The notes under the pieces are model-generated. The model was not told the DNA's origin, searched no databases, and was given only the letters and a program-made list of their open reading frames with translations. A stretch of DNA of 64,000 nt from Chryseobacterium potabilaquae (lineage in GTDB: Bacteria > Bacteroidota > Bacteroidia > Flavobacteriales > Weeksellaceae). The position numbers were made by a program, and so were the translations under genes. The stretch covers positions 62,001-126,000 of the forward strand of contig NZ_CACVBR010000004.1 of NCBI RefSeq assembly GCF_902728265.1, read 5' to 3'. Below, one piece after another: positions 1 through 8,026 of the stretch; positions within the stretch are counted from its first letter, which is position 1; every line of letters starts with the position of its first letter.

Positions 1-2
1 CT

Positions 3-428
3 TCAGAGGCAAAGACAAATGTAAGAGAGCTTATTGGAGTAATTAACTCAGTTATTGCTTATTCTACTATTTATAAATCAGATTTGAGTCTTGAATTGTT
101 AAAAGAAACAATCAATAAAATTGCGGCAAATCAGAAAAAAATAATCAATATTCCTTATATTCAAGAAGTGGTTTGCGATTATTTTGGTATTAAAAGAGAG
201 CAACTTTTGTCTAAAACAAGAAAAAGAGAAATTGCACTTCCAAGACAATTAGCGATGTATTTCGCAAAAGAATTGACAAATGCTACCTTTACAAAAATTG
301 GTGAAGAAATGGGAGGAAAAGATCACTCTACAGTAATGTATGCTTGTGAAACCATTAAAGATGTTTCTAAAATAGATAAAGAAGTTAAGAAATACGTAAA
401 AGAGCTTAGCGAAAGAATTAAACATTAG
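3..428 (+). CDS. dnaA: Chromosomal replication initiator DnaA, C-terminal part (5' end outside window)
   Basis: The frame is open from the window edge, so only about the last 141 codons are present. They cover the end of the AAA+ domain (NVREL near the left edge) and all of domain IV. Domain IV is recognisable from YFGIKREQLLSKTRKREI followed by RQLAMYFAKE and the DnaA signature around GKDHSTVMYACETI, which forms the helix-turn-helix that binds DnaA boxes. DnaA opens the replication origin using ATP. The stop codon is followed about 25 nt later by a clear terminator. The phosphatase and methyltransferase downstream share its direction, but the terminator suggests they are transcribed separately. 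An internal TTG at 84 is not a real start, because homology continues upstream of it. Confidence 0.97.
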   Translation, partial: SEAKTNVRELIGVINSVIAYSTIYKSDLSLELLKETINKIAANQKKIINIPYIQEVVCDYFGIKREQLLSKTRKREIALPRQLAMYFAKELTNATFTKIGEEMGGKDHSTVMYACETIKDVSKIDKEVKKYVKELSERIKH

Positions 429-451
429 GATAAAATATAATTTATATAGTT

Positions 452-483
452 AAAAAATGAAGAATTTATTCTTCATTTTTTTG
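452..483 (+). terminator. Rho-independent terminator of dnaA
   Basis: A stem TGAAGAA (458-464), loop TTTA and TTCTTCA (469-475), flanked by A6 on the left and T7 on the right, lies just after the dnaA stop. Confidence 0.85.
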
Positions 484-485
484 TT

Positions 486-493
486 TAGATTTG
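486..493 (+). promoter_or_regulatory. Possible -7 box for the phosphatase gene
   Basis: TAGATTTG fits the Bacteroidota -7 consensus TAnnTTTG, 30 nt before the ATG at 524. No -33 TTG is seen at the right distance, so this is a weak call. Confidence 0.35.
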
Positions 494-523
494 TAAGTAA
501 ATACCATTTTAATTTTACAGGAT

Positions 524-988
524 ATGAAAATATTATTGGTTTGTTTAGGGAATATTTGCAGAAGTCCTTTGGCTGAAGGAGTTCTAAGAGAAAAACTTCC
601 TGGTGATTTTTTTGTGGATTCCGCAGGAATAATTTCTGTACATGAAGGAAAATCTCCTGATGAAAGGGCCGTAAAAACGGCATCAAATCATCAGATTGAT
701 ATTTCCAATCAACGATCAAGACCTATTACAGATGCTGATTTTGAAAATTTTGATAAAATTTACTGTATGGATATGAGGGTGTTGAATGAAGTAATTTCAA
801 AAATTAAAAATGAAAGACATCATGAAAAAGTATCCTTATTTTTGTCGGCCACAGGAGAAGGGATACAAAATGCAGAAGTTCCTGATCCTTATTGGGGAGA
901 AATGGATGACTTTGAGAATGTATTTCAGCTTTTGGATTCAGCATGTCATAAGATTGCAGCCCATTTAAGGAATGAGTTGAATAATTAA
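524..988 (+). CDS. Low-molecular-weight protein-tyrosine-phosphatase
   Basis: The 154-residue protein matches the small cytoplasmic phosphatase family. The P-loop C-X5-R is CLGNICRS, with nucleophile C7 and R13, and the general-acid loop is VPDPYWGE with D121. Known members dephosphorylate tyrosine residues and, in bacteria, often act on tyrosine kinases that control exopolysaccharide or on arginine-phosphorylated proteins; nothing here identifies the substrate. Its length is normal for the family. It lies between dnaA and an RsmI-like methyltransferase, 23 nt before the latter, so these two are probably co-transcribed. The start ATG at 524 directly precedes the hydrophobic first strand KILLVCLGN, as expected for the family. 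Confidence 0.93.
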   Translation: MKILLVCLGNICRSPLAEGVLREKLPGDFFVDSAGIISVHEGKSPDERAVKTASNHQIDISNQRSRPITDADFENFDKIYCMDMRVLNEVISKIKNERHHEKVSLFLSATGEGIQNAEVPDPYWGEMDDFENVFQLLDSACHKIAAHLRNELNN

Positions 989-1011
989 AAATGTATAATA
1001 TAATTTAAAAA

Positions 1012-1710
1012 ATGCTTTTTTTACTTCCTGCCTATCTTTCGGAGAATACTCCTATTACTCATTTTTCTCCTATTATTAAGGAGTATATTCTCAATAATGA
1101 TTATTTTTTTGTGGAAAATGAAAAAACAGCAAGAAAAGTTATAAAATTTTTTGCTCCTGAGAAAAAGCAATCAGATTTGAAATTGTTTTTATTGGACAAG
1201 TATACGGAAAATTCAGATATAAAAGAAGCCCAAGAGCTGATGATAAAGGGACAGGATTTTGGATTGCTTTCAGAGGCCGGACTTCCTTGTATTGCAGATC
1301 CGGGAAATTTAATAGTAAAATGGTGTCATGAGAAAAATATTCAAATAATTCCTATTTCGGGTCCCTCATCGATCATATTAGCTCTTATTTCTAGTGGTTT
1401 TAATGGGCAAGAATTTACATTTCACGGATATCTACCTATTGATAAAGGAGAAAAGAAAAAGCAAATTATATACTTGGAAAGCCAGGTACAGAAAACGGGT
1501 TATTCTCAGATTTTTATGGAAACACCTTATAGGAATAACCAATTGTTTGAAGATTTATGCAAATTTTTATCACCTAGCACAAAGCTTTGTATTGCAGCTA
1601 ATATTAACGATCAGGAAAATGAGTTTATCAAAACCAAGACCTTAAAAGATTGGCAGAAATCGAAACCGGAACTACACAAAATTCCCGCTGTTTTCCTGTT
1701 GGGAAAATAG
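1012..1710 (+). CDS. SAM-dependent methyltransferase, tetrapyrrole-methylase/RsmI-like
   Basis: The 232-residue protein has the features of the corrin/porphyrin methylase fold that includes RsmI, the enzyme that 2'-O-methylates C1402 of 16S rRNA. Visible signatures are SEAGLPCIADPG near residues 87-98 (cofactor-binding loop) and PISGPSSIILALISSGF near residues 117-133. It is shorter than classical RsmI (about 280 residues) and has a divergent N-terminus starting LFLLPAYLSENTP. This form is common next to dnaA in Flavobacteriia, from general knowledge. The substrate is therefore probably rRNA but is not proven. It follows the phosphatase by 23 nt and precedes a small membrane-protein gene by 17 nt. 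Confidence 0.8.
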   Translation: MLFLLPAYLSENTPITHFSPIIKEYILNNDYFFVENEKTARKVIKFFAPEKKQSDLKLFLLDKYTENSDIKEAQELMIKGQDFGLLSEAGLPCIADPGNLIVKWCHEKNIQIIPISGPSSIILALISSGFNGQEFTFHGYLPIDKGEKKKQIIYLESQVQKTGYSQIFMETPYRNNQLFEDLCKFLSPSTKLCIAANINDQENEFIKTKTLKDWQKSKPELHKIPAVFLLGK

Positions 1711-1727
1711 CTTTAATAAATACAAAT

Positions 1728-2015
1728 ATGAGAAATAATCCTTTTGTTACACTCCTTTTATTATGCTGTGTAGAAATTATGCTGTATGTGTATTGTGGCT
1801 ATATTAATTTCGTCCCTTTTGGAGATTGGGAGTTTTCATTGGCATTTCTTTGTTTTTTTATACCGGTAATATCTGTGATCATTAATTTTTGTCCCATGGA
1901 TTCTTCCTACAGAAAAGCATTCAGATATTTAACGGTTTTTATGGTGATTGTTTCAATTATTATTTTTATTGGATTCTCCTATTTGTTAGCACTAGGAAAA
2001 GCTTATCAACACTAG
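1728..2015 (+). CDS. Small integral membrane protein, unknown function
   Basis: The 95-residue product starting at ATG 1728 is made mostly of three hydrophobic segments, roughly residues 6-24, 33-53 and 66-90, separated by short polar turns (for example CPMDSSYRK). An in-frame start further upstream (1650) lies inside the methyltransferase gene and would add a polar, unrelated N-terminus, so ATG 1728 is preferred. I recognise no family. It lies 17 nt after the methyltransferase and 5 nt before a one-helix membrane ORF, so it may be translated from the same message. Function is unknown. Confidence 0.55.
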   Translation: MRNNPFVTLLLLCCVEIMLYVYCGYINFVPFGDWEFSLAFLCFFIPVISVIINFCPMDSSYRKAFRYLTVFMVIVSIIIFIGFSYLLALGKAYQH

Positions 2016-2020
2016 AAAAT

Positions 2021-3024
2021 ATGAAAAAAACAGGATTAGATTATTTCAACCTTTTTCTTGCTTGTCTTTTTGTTTTACTGCTTATGCTGTATGGCTATGC
2101 ATTAATTAAAGGTAAAGAGTTTGATAAATTAAAATGGAAGGCTGAAGTCCATAGTATGAGTGAGGATAAAGCGATGAAGAAAGGAAATATATAAGGGTAA
2201 TCAATGCGAATCTTTTTAATAATTCAAATGATTCTGAAAATAGCACTGAGCTTAATTCTCCAGATCTTATTTATTCAAAAAGTACAGACTCAGTTTATTT
2301 TTGGAGAAAGGATGATCTTTTACCGGATTCTTTAAGTCTTAAGTATTATTCTATTGATGAAAAGAAGTTTTATTCACTTCATACGAAGCTTCCTTATGAT
2401 AATTTAAAACAAGCTATTAAAAATAAACTTGTAGAATCTGTTGTATCTATTCAAATAATGCCCAAAGGGAAAATAGAATTATGGATAAAACAACCCGATA
2501 ATGATGATTTTAAACCTTTTATCATTAAGAATTTTAGAGCGTTAGAAAGTACAGGGGATTTGGAGGAGCTGGTGTATCGAAAGTCTGGAGGTGAAAAATA
2601 TAATGACTTTCCCGGTATAAAAAATGTAAGTGATTTTTCGGATATTCTTCGGAAAGAATATATATGGGGTGTAAAAGTGGAAGCAGAAGAGGGAGATGGT
2701 TTGAAAAAACTTGAAGTGGCAGGCTATGATGAAAATAGAATTGAGATTTCTAAAGAAGACCATGATGCAAAATTGCAAAATATTCCTAAAAGATTTTATA
2801 TTGATTGGGGAGATAAGCAAGAGTATGGTATTCAGTATAGTTTTAATGCAGGAGAAATTCTTAATGCTTTTCGTAAACTTGATTCCATCAATGGGAGTGA
2901 ACCTATTCAATTGACTTTTAAAGTATATAAAAATAAATATGCAGAATGCTTACTCTCTAAGAAAGGGGTCATTATTCCCTTAAAGGATCTATATCCTGAT
3001 GATCCTATTAAGTATGCTCAATGA
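2021..3024 (+). pseudogene. Frameshifted DUF2931-like lipoprotein/membrane protein
   Basis: Two frames appear to belong to one gene. The first (2021-2194) gives 57 residues: a KK-start, one membrane or signal helix (about residues 10-28), then KLKWKAEVHS, which resembles the W-S/K-A-x-V motif that opens DUF2931 proteins. It then stops. The second frame is open from 2170 to 3024 and continues with other DUF2931-like blocks: LPDSLSLKYYSIDEKKFY, an IMPKGKIELWI strand, and a C-terminal IPKRFYIDWGDKQEYGIQY block. A single lost base between about 2165 and 2192, near GAAGAAAGG, would join them. The ATG at 2458 is inside the conserved region and is unlikely to be a true start. DUF2931 proteins are secreted or lipid-anchored with unknown role. 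Family assignment is from pattern memory; the frameshift is read directly. Confidence 0.6.
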
Positions 3025-3183
3025 TTTTGGAGTATAATTTTGGATAGGAAGCATTCAACTTGTTTTCATCCATAGAGAAACTCAAATTATTTCTTATTTT
3101 TATTCAATGAAAAAAACCTTTTAGCTGTCCTATTCTCTCCGTTTTTAGTATATGCTCAAGATGCTCCGGAGCTGACAGATGAA

Positions 3184-4173
3184 ATGGCAATAAAGTTATC
3201 TGAAAAGCCACTTCATTGTATTCATCAGGAATATCCTAATAAAACAGCACATATTATTAATAATGCCAATGAAGTATCTTTAAGTCCGAAAGCTTTGCAT
3301 CCAAGTTTTTATGGATGTTTTGATTGGCATAGTTCGGTTCATGGACATTGGATGTTAGTAAGATTATTGAAAACAAAGCCTGGTTTGTCGATTGCAAAAG
3401 ATATTGAGAAAATATTGGATGAGTCGTTTCAAAAAGAAAATCTTCAGATAGAGGCTGATTATTTTACAAAATACCAGTTGACAAGTACCTTTGAAAGAAC
3501 ATATGGTTGGGCATGGATTCTTAAATTAGATGAAGAATTAACAAATTGGGAAAATCCCAAAGCTAAAATTTGGCATGAAAATTTAAAACCATTGACCGAT
3601 AAGATATTAAATTCTTGGAAGCAATATCTACCTAAACAAACTTACCCTAATAGAACTGGAGTTCATCCTAATACGGCTTTTGCTATGGCCTTTGCTATTG
3701 ATTGGGCTAGAGCAAATAAAGACAAGGTTTTTGAAAATCAGTTGATGGAGAAAGCAAAATATTTCTTTTTGAAAGATGAAAAAACACCGGCATATCTAGA
3801 ACCAGATGGGTCAGATTTTTTCTCTCCAAGTCTTGAAATTGCCGATTTAATGAGAAGGGTTCTTCCTCAAAACGAATTTGTTAAGTGGCTAAATAAATTT
3901 TATGAAAAAAGGAGTTTGGAGAATATAGAAAAGATTCCTGTGGTGAGTGATTTGAGTGATTATCAAACGGTTCATTTGGTGGGATTATCATTTTCAAAAG
4001 CATGGTGTATGAAAGGGATAGCAAAATCTCTCCCCCATAATCACCCATTGAAAAACAATTTTCAAAAAACCGCTACTATTTTTTTAAATAACGGACTTCC
4101 TTTATTGTTTCAAGGAAATTATGGAGGAGACCATTGGTTGGCAAGTTTTGCAGTATATGCTTTAGAGGACTAA
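3184..4173 (+). CDS. DUF2891 family protein (signal peptide apparently lost by a frameshift)
   Basis: The 329-residue frame carries the DUF2891 hallmark HPSFYGCFDWHSSVHGHW near residues 39-56 and the late block FQGNYGGDHWLASFAVYAL. The biochemical role is unknown; His/Trp-rich motifs suggest a carbohydrate-type fold, but that is inference. The frame is open upstream of ATG 3184 and encodes LLAVLFSPFLVYAQDAPELT, a clear signal-peptide core and cleavage site. No start codon lies in that frame. An ATG at 3107 with MKK sits one base out of frame across an A7 run; one more A would give a normal signal peptide. So either the gene is broken or the sequence has a homopolymer error. The stop overlaps the convergent Mpo1-like gene by 4 nt. 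Confidence 0.85.
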   Translation: MAIKLSEKPLHCIHQEYPNKTAHIINNANEVSLSPKALHPSFYGCFDWHSSVHGHWMLVRLLKTKPGLSIAKDIEKILDESFQKENLQIEADYFTKYQLTSTFERTYGWAWILKLDEELTNWENPKAKIWHENLKPLTDKILNSWKQYLPKQTYPNRTGVHPNTAFAMAFAIDWARANKDKVFENQLMEKAKYFFLKDEKTPAYLEPDGSDFFSPSLEIADLMRRVLPQNEFVKWLNKFYEKRSLENIEKIPVVSDLSDYQTVHLVGLSFSKAWCMKGIAKSLPHNHPLKNNFQKTATIFLNNGLPLLFQGNYGGDHWLASFAVYALED

Positions 4174-4643
4174 TATTTAATTCCCAGTTTTTTTAGGATA
4201 AAGCTTAAAAGCCAAATGGGACCAATTAAAAGGAACTGTATATCTTTTAAGAAAGAAGGTTTTTTACCTTCAATTTTATGCCCTATAAACTGAAGAATCC
4301 AAGTAATAATGAATACCCCAAGATAGACTAGCCATGCTTGCTTTCTGAAATGGATATTAATAGCATAGGTAAAATGCTCCATTAATAACATGACTAACAA
4401 CATTATAGCTCCTATCAAGAATGAAAGTCTTATATAGAATATAGCAACTAATATAATCACAATAATACTCACAATACTGATGCAGCCATAGTAGGAAGAG
4501 CAGATATGAGGAGAAGGAATAAAGGAAATAAAACCTAAAACAGTCCAGAAAATTAAAGGAACACAAATCCAGTGAATCAATTTATTGGTAGGGTTTTTAT
4601 GACTTTCGCTATACTCTGCAAATAATAAATCGATTTTTCTCAT
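4170..4643 (-). CDS. Mpo1-like (DUF962/YGL010w family) membrane protein
   Basis: The 157-residue product has the family pattern: HKNPTNKLIHWICVP at residues 15-29, four hydrophobic segments, and QFIGHKIEGKKPSFLKDIQFLLIGPIWLL near the C-terminus. Yeast Mpo1 is an Fe(II)-dependent dioxygenase that shortens 2-hydroxy fatty acids, with conserved histidines as metal ligands. The matching histidines (in HKNP, LIHW and FIGH) are present here. Whether the bacterial protein does the same reaction is not known. It is convergent with and overlaps the DUF2891 gene by 4 nt, and has its own upstream region of about 190 bp shared with the divergent methyltransferase gene. Confidence 0.85.
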   Translation of the reverse strand: MRKIDLLFAEYSESHKNPTNKLIHWICVPLIFWTVLGFISFIPSPHICSSYYGCISIVSIIVIILVAIFYIRLSFLIGAIMLLVMLLMEHFTYAINIHFRKQAWLVYLGVFIITWILQFIGHKIEGKKPSFLKDIQFLLIGPIWLLSFILKKLGIKY

Positions 4644-4835
4644 GATAAAAGTTTATGAATGCTGCTAAAATAATAAAATTTTACAATTATTAAATATATT
4701 TATTTTTATTGTCTTTTTTATGTCTTTTCATTTTGTATATCAGGGATAAATGCTGAAAAATAAAACGATTAAAATGTATTAAATTAAACTTTTTTAAGTG
4801 GAGAGAATAGATAAAGTAATCAATTCAAAAACCTT

Positions 4836-4843
4836 TATCTTTG
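4836..4843 (+). promoter_or_regulatory. -7 box of the methyltransferase gene (decides its start)
   Basis: TATCTTTG matches TAnnTTTG exactly. It overlaps an upstream in-frame TTG (4841), showing that the real start is ATG 4862, with a predicted leader of about 16 nt. No good -33 TTG is visible. Confidence 0.6.
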
Positions 4844-4861
4844 CACTTGTTAAATATAGCT

Positions 4862-5566
4862 ATGAAAGACTTAATGGGTAAGGCAATCTGGGATTATTAT
4901 TACAATGAAGATCCTAAAGATTTGCAGACTGAAACTTCAATTTCGGAATTGGATGAACTTCCGGTTGATTATCTTTTTAGAGATAGTAAAGAAATGAATA
5001 CGATTGAACGGAAAGCACTTCAATTATCTCAAGGAAGAGTGTTAGACATTGGAGCCGGAGCGGGTTCACATTCTTTATACCTTCAGAATGAAAAGAAGCT
5101 TGATGTAATAGCATTAGATATCTCTCCAAAATCTATTGAAATTTGTAGTTTGAGAGGAGTTAAAAATTCTGTATGCAAAGATATTCTTCACTATTCAGGA
5201 GAAACTTTCGACACCATTTTATTGTTAATGAATGGAACCGGAATATTCCAAAGTCTTCATGTTATTGATATTTACCTTCAAAAGTTATATTCTCTGCTCA
5301 ATCAAAACGGACAAGTTTTAATAGATAGCACGGATATTTTATATATGTTTGATGAGGATGAAGATGGGGGAGTGTATATTCCAGCTGAGGGATATTATGG
5401 TGAATTGGATTATATTGTGCATTATAAAGGAGAGTCGGAAGAGCCTATAAAATGGTTATATCTTGATTTTAATACATTAAAAAATGCGGTAGAAAATAAT
5501 GGTTTTACCATTCAAAAAGTTTTACAAGAAGGAGATTCTTATTTGGCTAGATTAAAGAAAAAATAA
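4862..5566 (+). CDS. Class I SAM-dependent methyltransferase
   Basis: The 234-residue protein carries motif I VLDIGAGAGSHSLYLQ (about residues 60-75), an acidic motif II VIALDISPKSIEIC, and motif IV FDTILLLMNGTGIFQSL. This is a typical Rossmann-fold methyltransferase related to UbiE/TehB-type enzymes. The substrate cannot be told from sequence; small-molecule or lipid targets are typical. ATG 4862 is chosen over the upstream in-frame TTG because a perfect -7 promoter box overlaps that TTG. It appears to be a single-gene unit ending at a strong two-way terminator shared with convergent metG. Confidence 0.85.
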   Translation: MKDLMGKAIWDYYYNEDPKDLQTETSISELDELPVDYLFRDSKEMNTIERKALQLSQGRVLDIGAGAGSHSLYLQNEKKLDVIALDISPKSIEICSLRGVKNSVCKDILHYSGETFDTILLLMNGTGIFQSLHVIDIYLQKLYSLLNQNGQVLIDSTDILYMFDEDEDGGVYIPAEGYYGELDYIVHYKGESEEPIKWLYLDFNTLKNAVENNGFTIQKVLQEGDSYLARLKKK

Positions 5567-5578
5567 AACCCCTATCTA

Positions 5579-5625
5579 TTATAACTAAAAAAGACGCATT
5601 CAAAATGCGTCTTTTTTAGTTATAA
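5579..5625. terminator. Bidirectional terminator between methyltransferase and metG
   Basis: A perfect 22-bp stem (5579-5600 with 5604-5625) and 3-nt loop, with an A6 tract in the left arm and T6 in the right, lies between the convergent genes. It can serve both strands. Confidence 0.9.
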
Positions 5626-5652
5626 TATACTGGATATTGAGATAAGCATATA

Positions 5653-7689
5653 TTACCCTATTTCAATACCATTTTCTACATTATTATCGTCCGGAGTGAC
5701 AAAGGATAGTTTTCCATCTGGTTTTGTCGTGAGTAATAACATTCCCTGAGATTCAATTCCTCTGATTTTTCTTGGAGCAAGATTCAATAGAATCATTACT
5801 TGTTTTCCAACGACCTCTTCTGGAGTAAAGCTTTCTGCAATCCCTGAAACCACGGTTCTTACATCAACTCCTGTATCAACTGTAAGTTTCAATAATTTAT
5901 CAGCTTTTTCTACTTTTTCAGCTTCTACAATAGTAGCTGTTCTTAGGTCGATTTTTGTAAAATCATCAAAAGTGATTTCTTCCTTCATAGGATTTGCGTT
6001 AGGGTTTGTTTTTTTATTATTTTGTTTTGTATTTTCTAATTTTTGAATCTGAGCTTCAATTACATCATCTTCGATTTTTGAGAAAAGAAGAGATGCTTCA
6101 TTGATTTTGTGCCCTGTTTCAATTAAAACAGATTTCGTTTCAATAGTGCTCCAGTCTGTTTTGTTAACATTGAGCATATTCAATAGCTTTTCGGAACTGA
6201 AAGGCATAAATGGTTCACATAGCTGAGCTAATGCCACTGCAATCTGAGCGCCTACAAATAATGATTGTGCCGCTTTTTCGGGATTGTCTTTGATTGTTTT
6301 CCAAGGTTCTTCTGTTTGAAGATATTGGTTTCCAAAACGGGCTAAATTCATTAAAGCTGTTAAAGAGTTTCGGAATTCATAGTTTTCCAAGAATCCTGAA
6401 ATTTCTTTTGCCGATTTATTAATTTCCTTTAATTCAGGAGCATTCACATCACCTTGAGGAATGATTCCATCATAATATTTATGAATAAGAACAGCTACTC
6501 TATTGATAAAGTTACCAAAAATACCTACTAATTCAGAATTATTTTTTGTCTGAAAATCCTTCCAAGTAAAATTGTTGTCTTTCGTTTCAGGAGCTGATGA
6601 AAGAAGAGCATATCTTAATACATCTTGCTGTCCCGGGAAATCTTCAATATATTCATGAGCCCAAACTGCCCAATTTCTTGAAGTAGATATTTTATCGTTT
6701 TCAAGATTTAGGAATTCAAAAGCAGGTACATTCTTTGGCATAATATAGTCACCATGAGCTTTCATCATGGCAGGGAAAATGATACAGTGAAATACAATAT
6801 TATCTTTACCAATGAAGTGTACTAAATCACTATTTTCGTTTTGCCAGTAGTCTTTCCAGTTTTTTCCATTTTTTTCAGCCCATTCTTTTGTAAAAGAAAT
6901 ATATCCAATAGGTGCATCAAACCATACATACAGAACTTTTCCTTCTGCATCAGGAAGGGGTACAGGAACACCCCAGTTCAAATCTCGGGTCATAGCTCGT
7001 GGTTTTAAACCATCATTTAACCATGATTTTACCTGTCCGTATACATTGGGCTTCCAATCGTCTTTATGTCCTTCAATAATCCATTCATTGAGAAAATCTT
7101 CATAATCATTTAAAGGAAGATACCAGTTTTTTGTTTCTTTTAGAATAGGAATGTTTCCACTCAGCATGGATTTTGGATTGATCAATTCAGATGGGGAAAG
7201 GGTAGACCCACATTTTTCGCATTGATCTCCGTAAGCATTTTCATTTCCACAGTTAGGACAAGTTCCTACAATGTATCGATCCGCTAAAAATTCTCCGGCT
7301 TGTTCATCAAAATATTGTTCAGAAACTTCTTCTGTAAATTTTCCTTTTTCATGAAGGACTTTAAAAAAGTCTTGACTCGTTTCATAATGATTTTTGGAAG
7401 TTGTGCGTGAGTATTCATCAAATGAAATCCCTAAATCCGAAAAAGATTTTTTTATAACTTCATGATATTTATCAACAATGTCTTGAGGCGTAACTCCTTC
7501 TTTTTTTGCTCTGATGGTAATAGGAATACCATGTTCATCCGAACCACAGATAAATGCGACATCTTTCCCTAATCTTCTTTGAAATCTTGCGTAGACATCC
7601 GCAGGAATATATACACCTGCCAAATGTCCTATATGAACCGGTCCGTTTGCGTAAGGCAAAGCTGCCGTAATCATCTTTCTGTTTGACAT
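5653..7689 (-). CDS. metG: Methionyl-tRNA synthetase
   Basis: The 678-residue cytoplasmic enzyme charges tRNA-Met with methionine. The class I signature is GPVHIGHL (HIGH at residues 20-23). The KMSKS loop appears as DKISTSRNW. A zinc knuckle with two C-x2-C pairs (CPNCGNENAYGDQCEKCG) lies at about residues 144-161. The anticodon-binding helical domain follows. At the C-terminus an EMAP-II-like tRNA-binding domain (from ITFDDFTKIDLRTATIVEA to the end) is fused, as in the long MetG form that dimerises. The length is normal for that form. It is transcribed alone, from a -7 box 21 nt upstream, and ends at the shared terminator at 5579-5625. Confidence 0.98.
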   Translation of the reverse strand: MSNRKMITAALPYANGPVHIGHLAGVYIPADVYARFQRRLGKDVAFICGSDEHGIPITIRAKKEGVTPQDIVDKYHEVIKKSFSDLGISFDEYSRTTSKNHYETSQDFFKVLHEKGKFTEEVSEQYFDEQAGEFLADRYIVGTCPNCGNENAYGDQCEKCGSTLSPSELINPKSMLSGNIPILKETKNWYLPLNDYEDFLNEWIIEGHKDDWKPNVYGQVKSWLNDGLKPRAMTRDLNWGVPVPLPDAEGKVLYVWFDAPIGYISFTKEWAEKNGKNWKDYWQNENSDLVHFIGKDNIVFHCIIFPAMMKAHGDYIMPKNVPAFEFLNLENDKISTSRNWAVWAHEYIEDFPGQQDVLRYALLSSAPETKDNNFTWKDFQTKNNSELVGIFGNFINRVAVLIHKYYDGIIPQGDVNAPELKEINKSAKEISGFLENYEFRNSLTALMNLARFGNQYLQTEEPWKTIKDNPEKAAQSLFVGAQIAVALAQLCEPFMPFSSEKLLNMLNVNKTDWSTIETKSVLIETGHKINEASLLFSKIEDDVIEAQIQKLENTKQNNKKTNPNANPMKEEITFDDFTKIDLRTATIVEAEKVEKADKLLKLTVDTGVDVRTVVSGIAESFTPEEVVGKQVMILLNLAPRKIRGIESQGMLLLTTKPDGKLSFVTPDDNNVENGIEIG

Positions 7690-8026
7690 TTATAGTAAAA
7701 TTTTAGCTGCAAAGATAAGGATTATCTGTTTAAAACCGTTGGCTACCTCCTTTATAATAGAATTTAGTTTATTTAAAAGGCTTAATTATTACATTTTGTT
7801 AAACAATTGTTTAACAAACAGTCAATATATGGAAAGTGATATGTTGAGCATATATAAGTGTAAATTGATGTAAAACAGTATGTTGGTTTAAATAATTCGT
7901 TTAATTTATATAATTTTTATAAATTTTAAATAAAATTATGATAAATGTTATTTTTTTTTAAATTGCAAAGCTAGTATTATGTAAAATATTCTGAATAATA
8001 ACTAAACTATATAAAAAAACAATATT
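7690..8026. promoter_or_regulatory. Divergent control region between metG and the sus-like locus, with a 24-bp palindrome
   Basis: This 337-bp AT-rich gap holds no gene. A -7 box for metG (minus strand, 7710-7717, TATCTTTG) lies at the left. A perfect 24-bp palindrome at 7795-7818 (half-site TTTGTTAAACAA followed by its reverse complement) is the strongest element and is a good operator candidate for the sus-like genes. No clean TAnnTTTG box is seen facing susC; TACATTTTG at 7790-7798, one base too long, abuts the palindrome. Confidence 0.55.
7710..7717 (-). promoter_or_regulatory. -7 box of metG
   Basis: Minus-strand TATCTTTG matches the consensus exactly, 20 nt upstream of the metG ATG. 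No -33 box is evident. Confidence 0.5.

Noticed and set aside
2458..3024. Independent 188-residue gene starting at ATG 2458
   Set aside because: The frame is open and conserved-looking for nearly 300 nt upstream, and the ATG lies within a DUF2931-like core strand.
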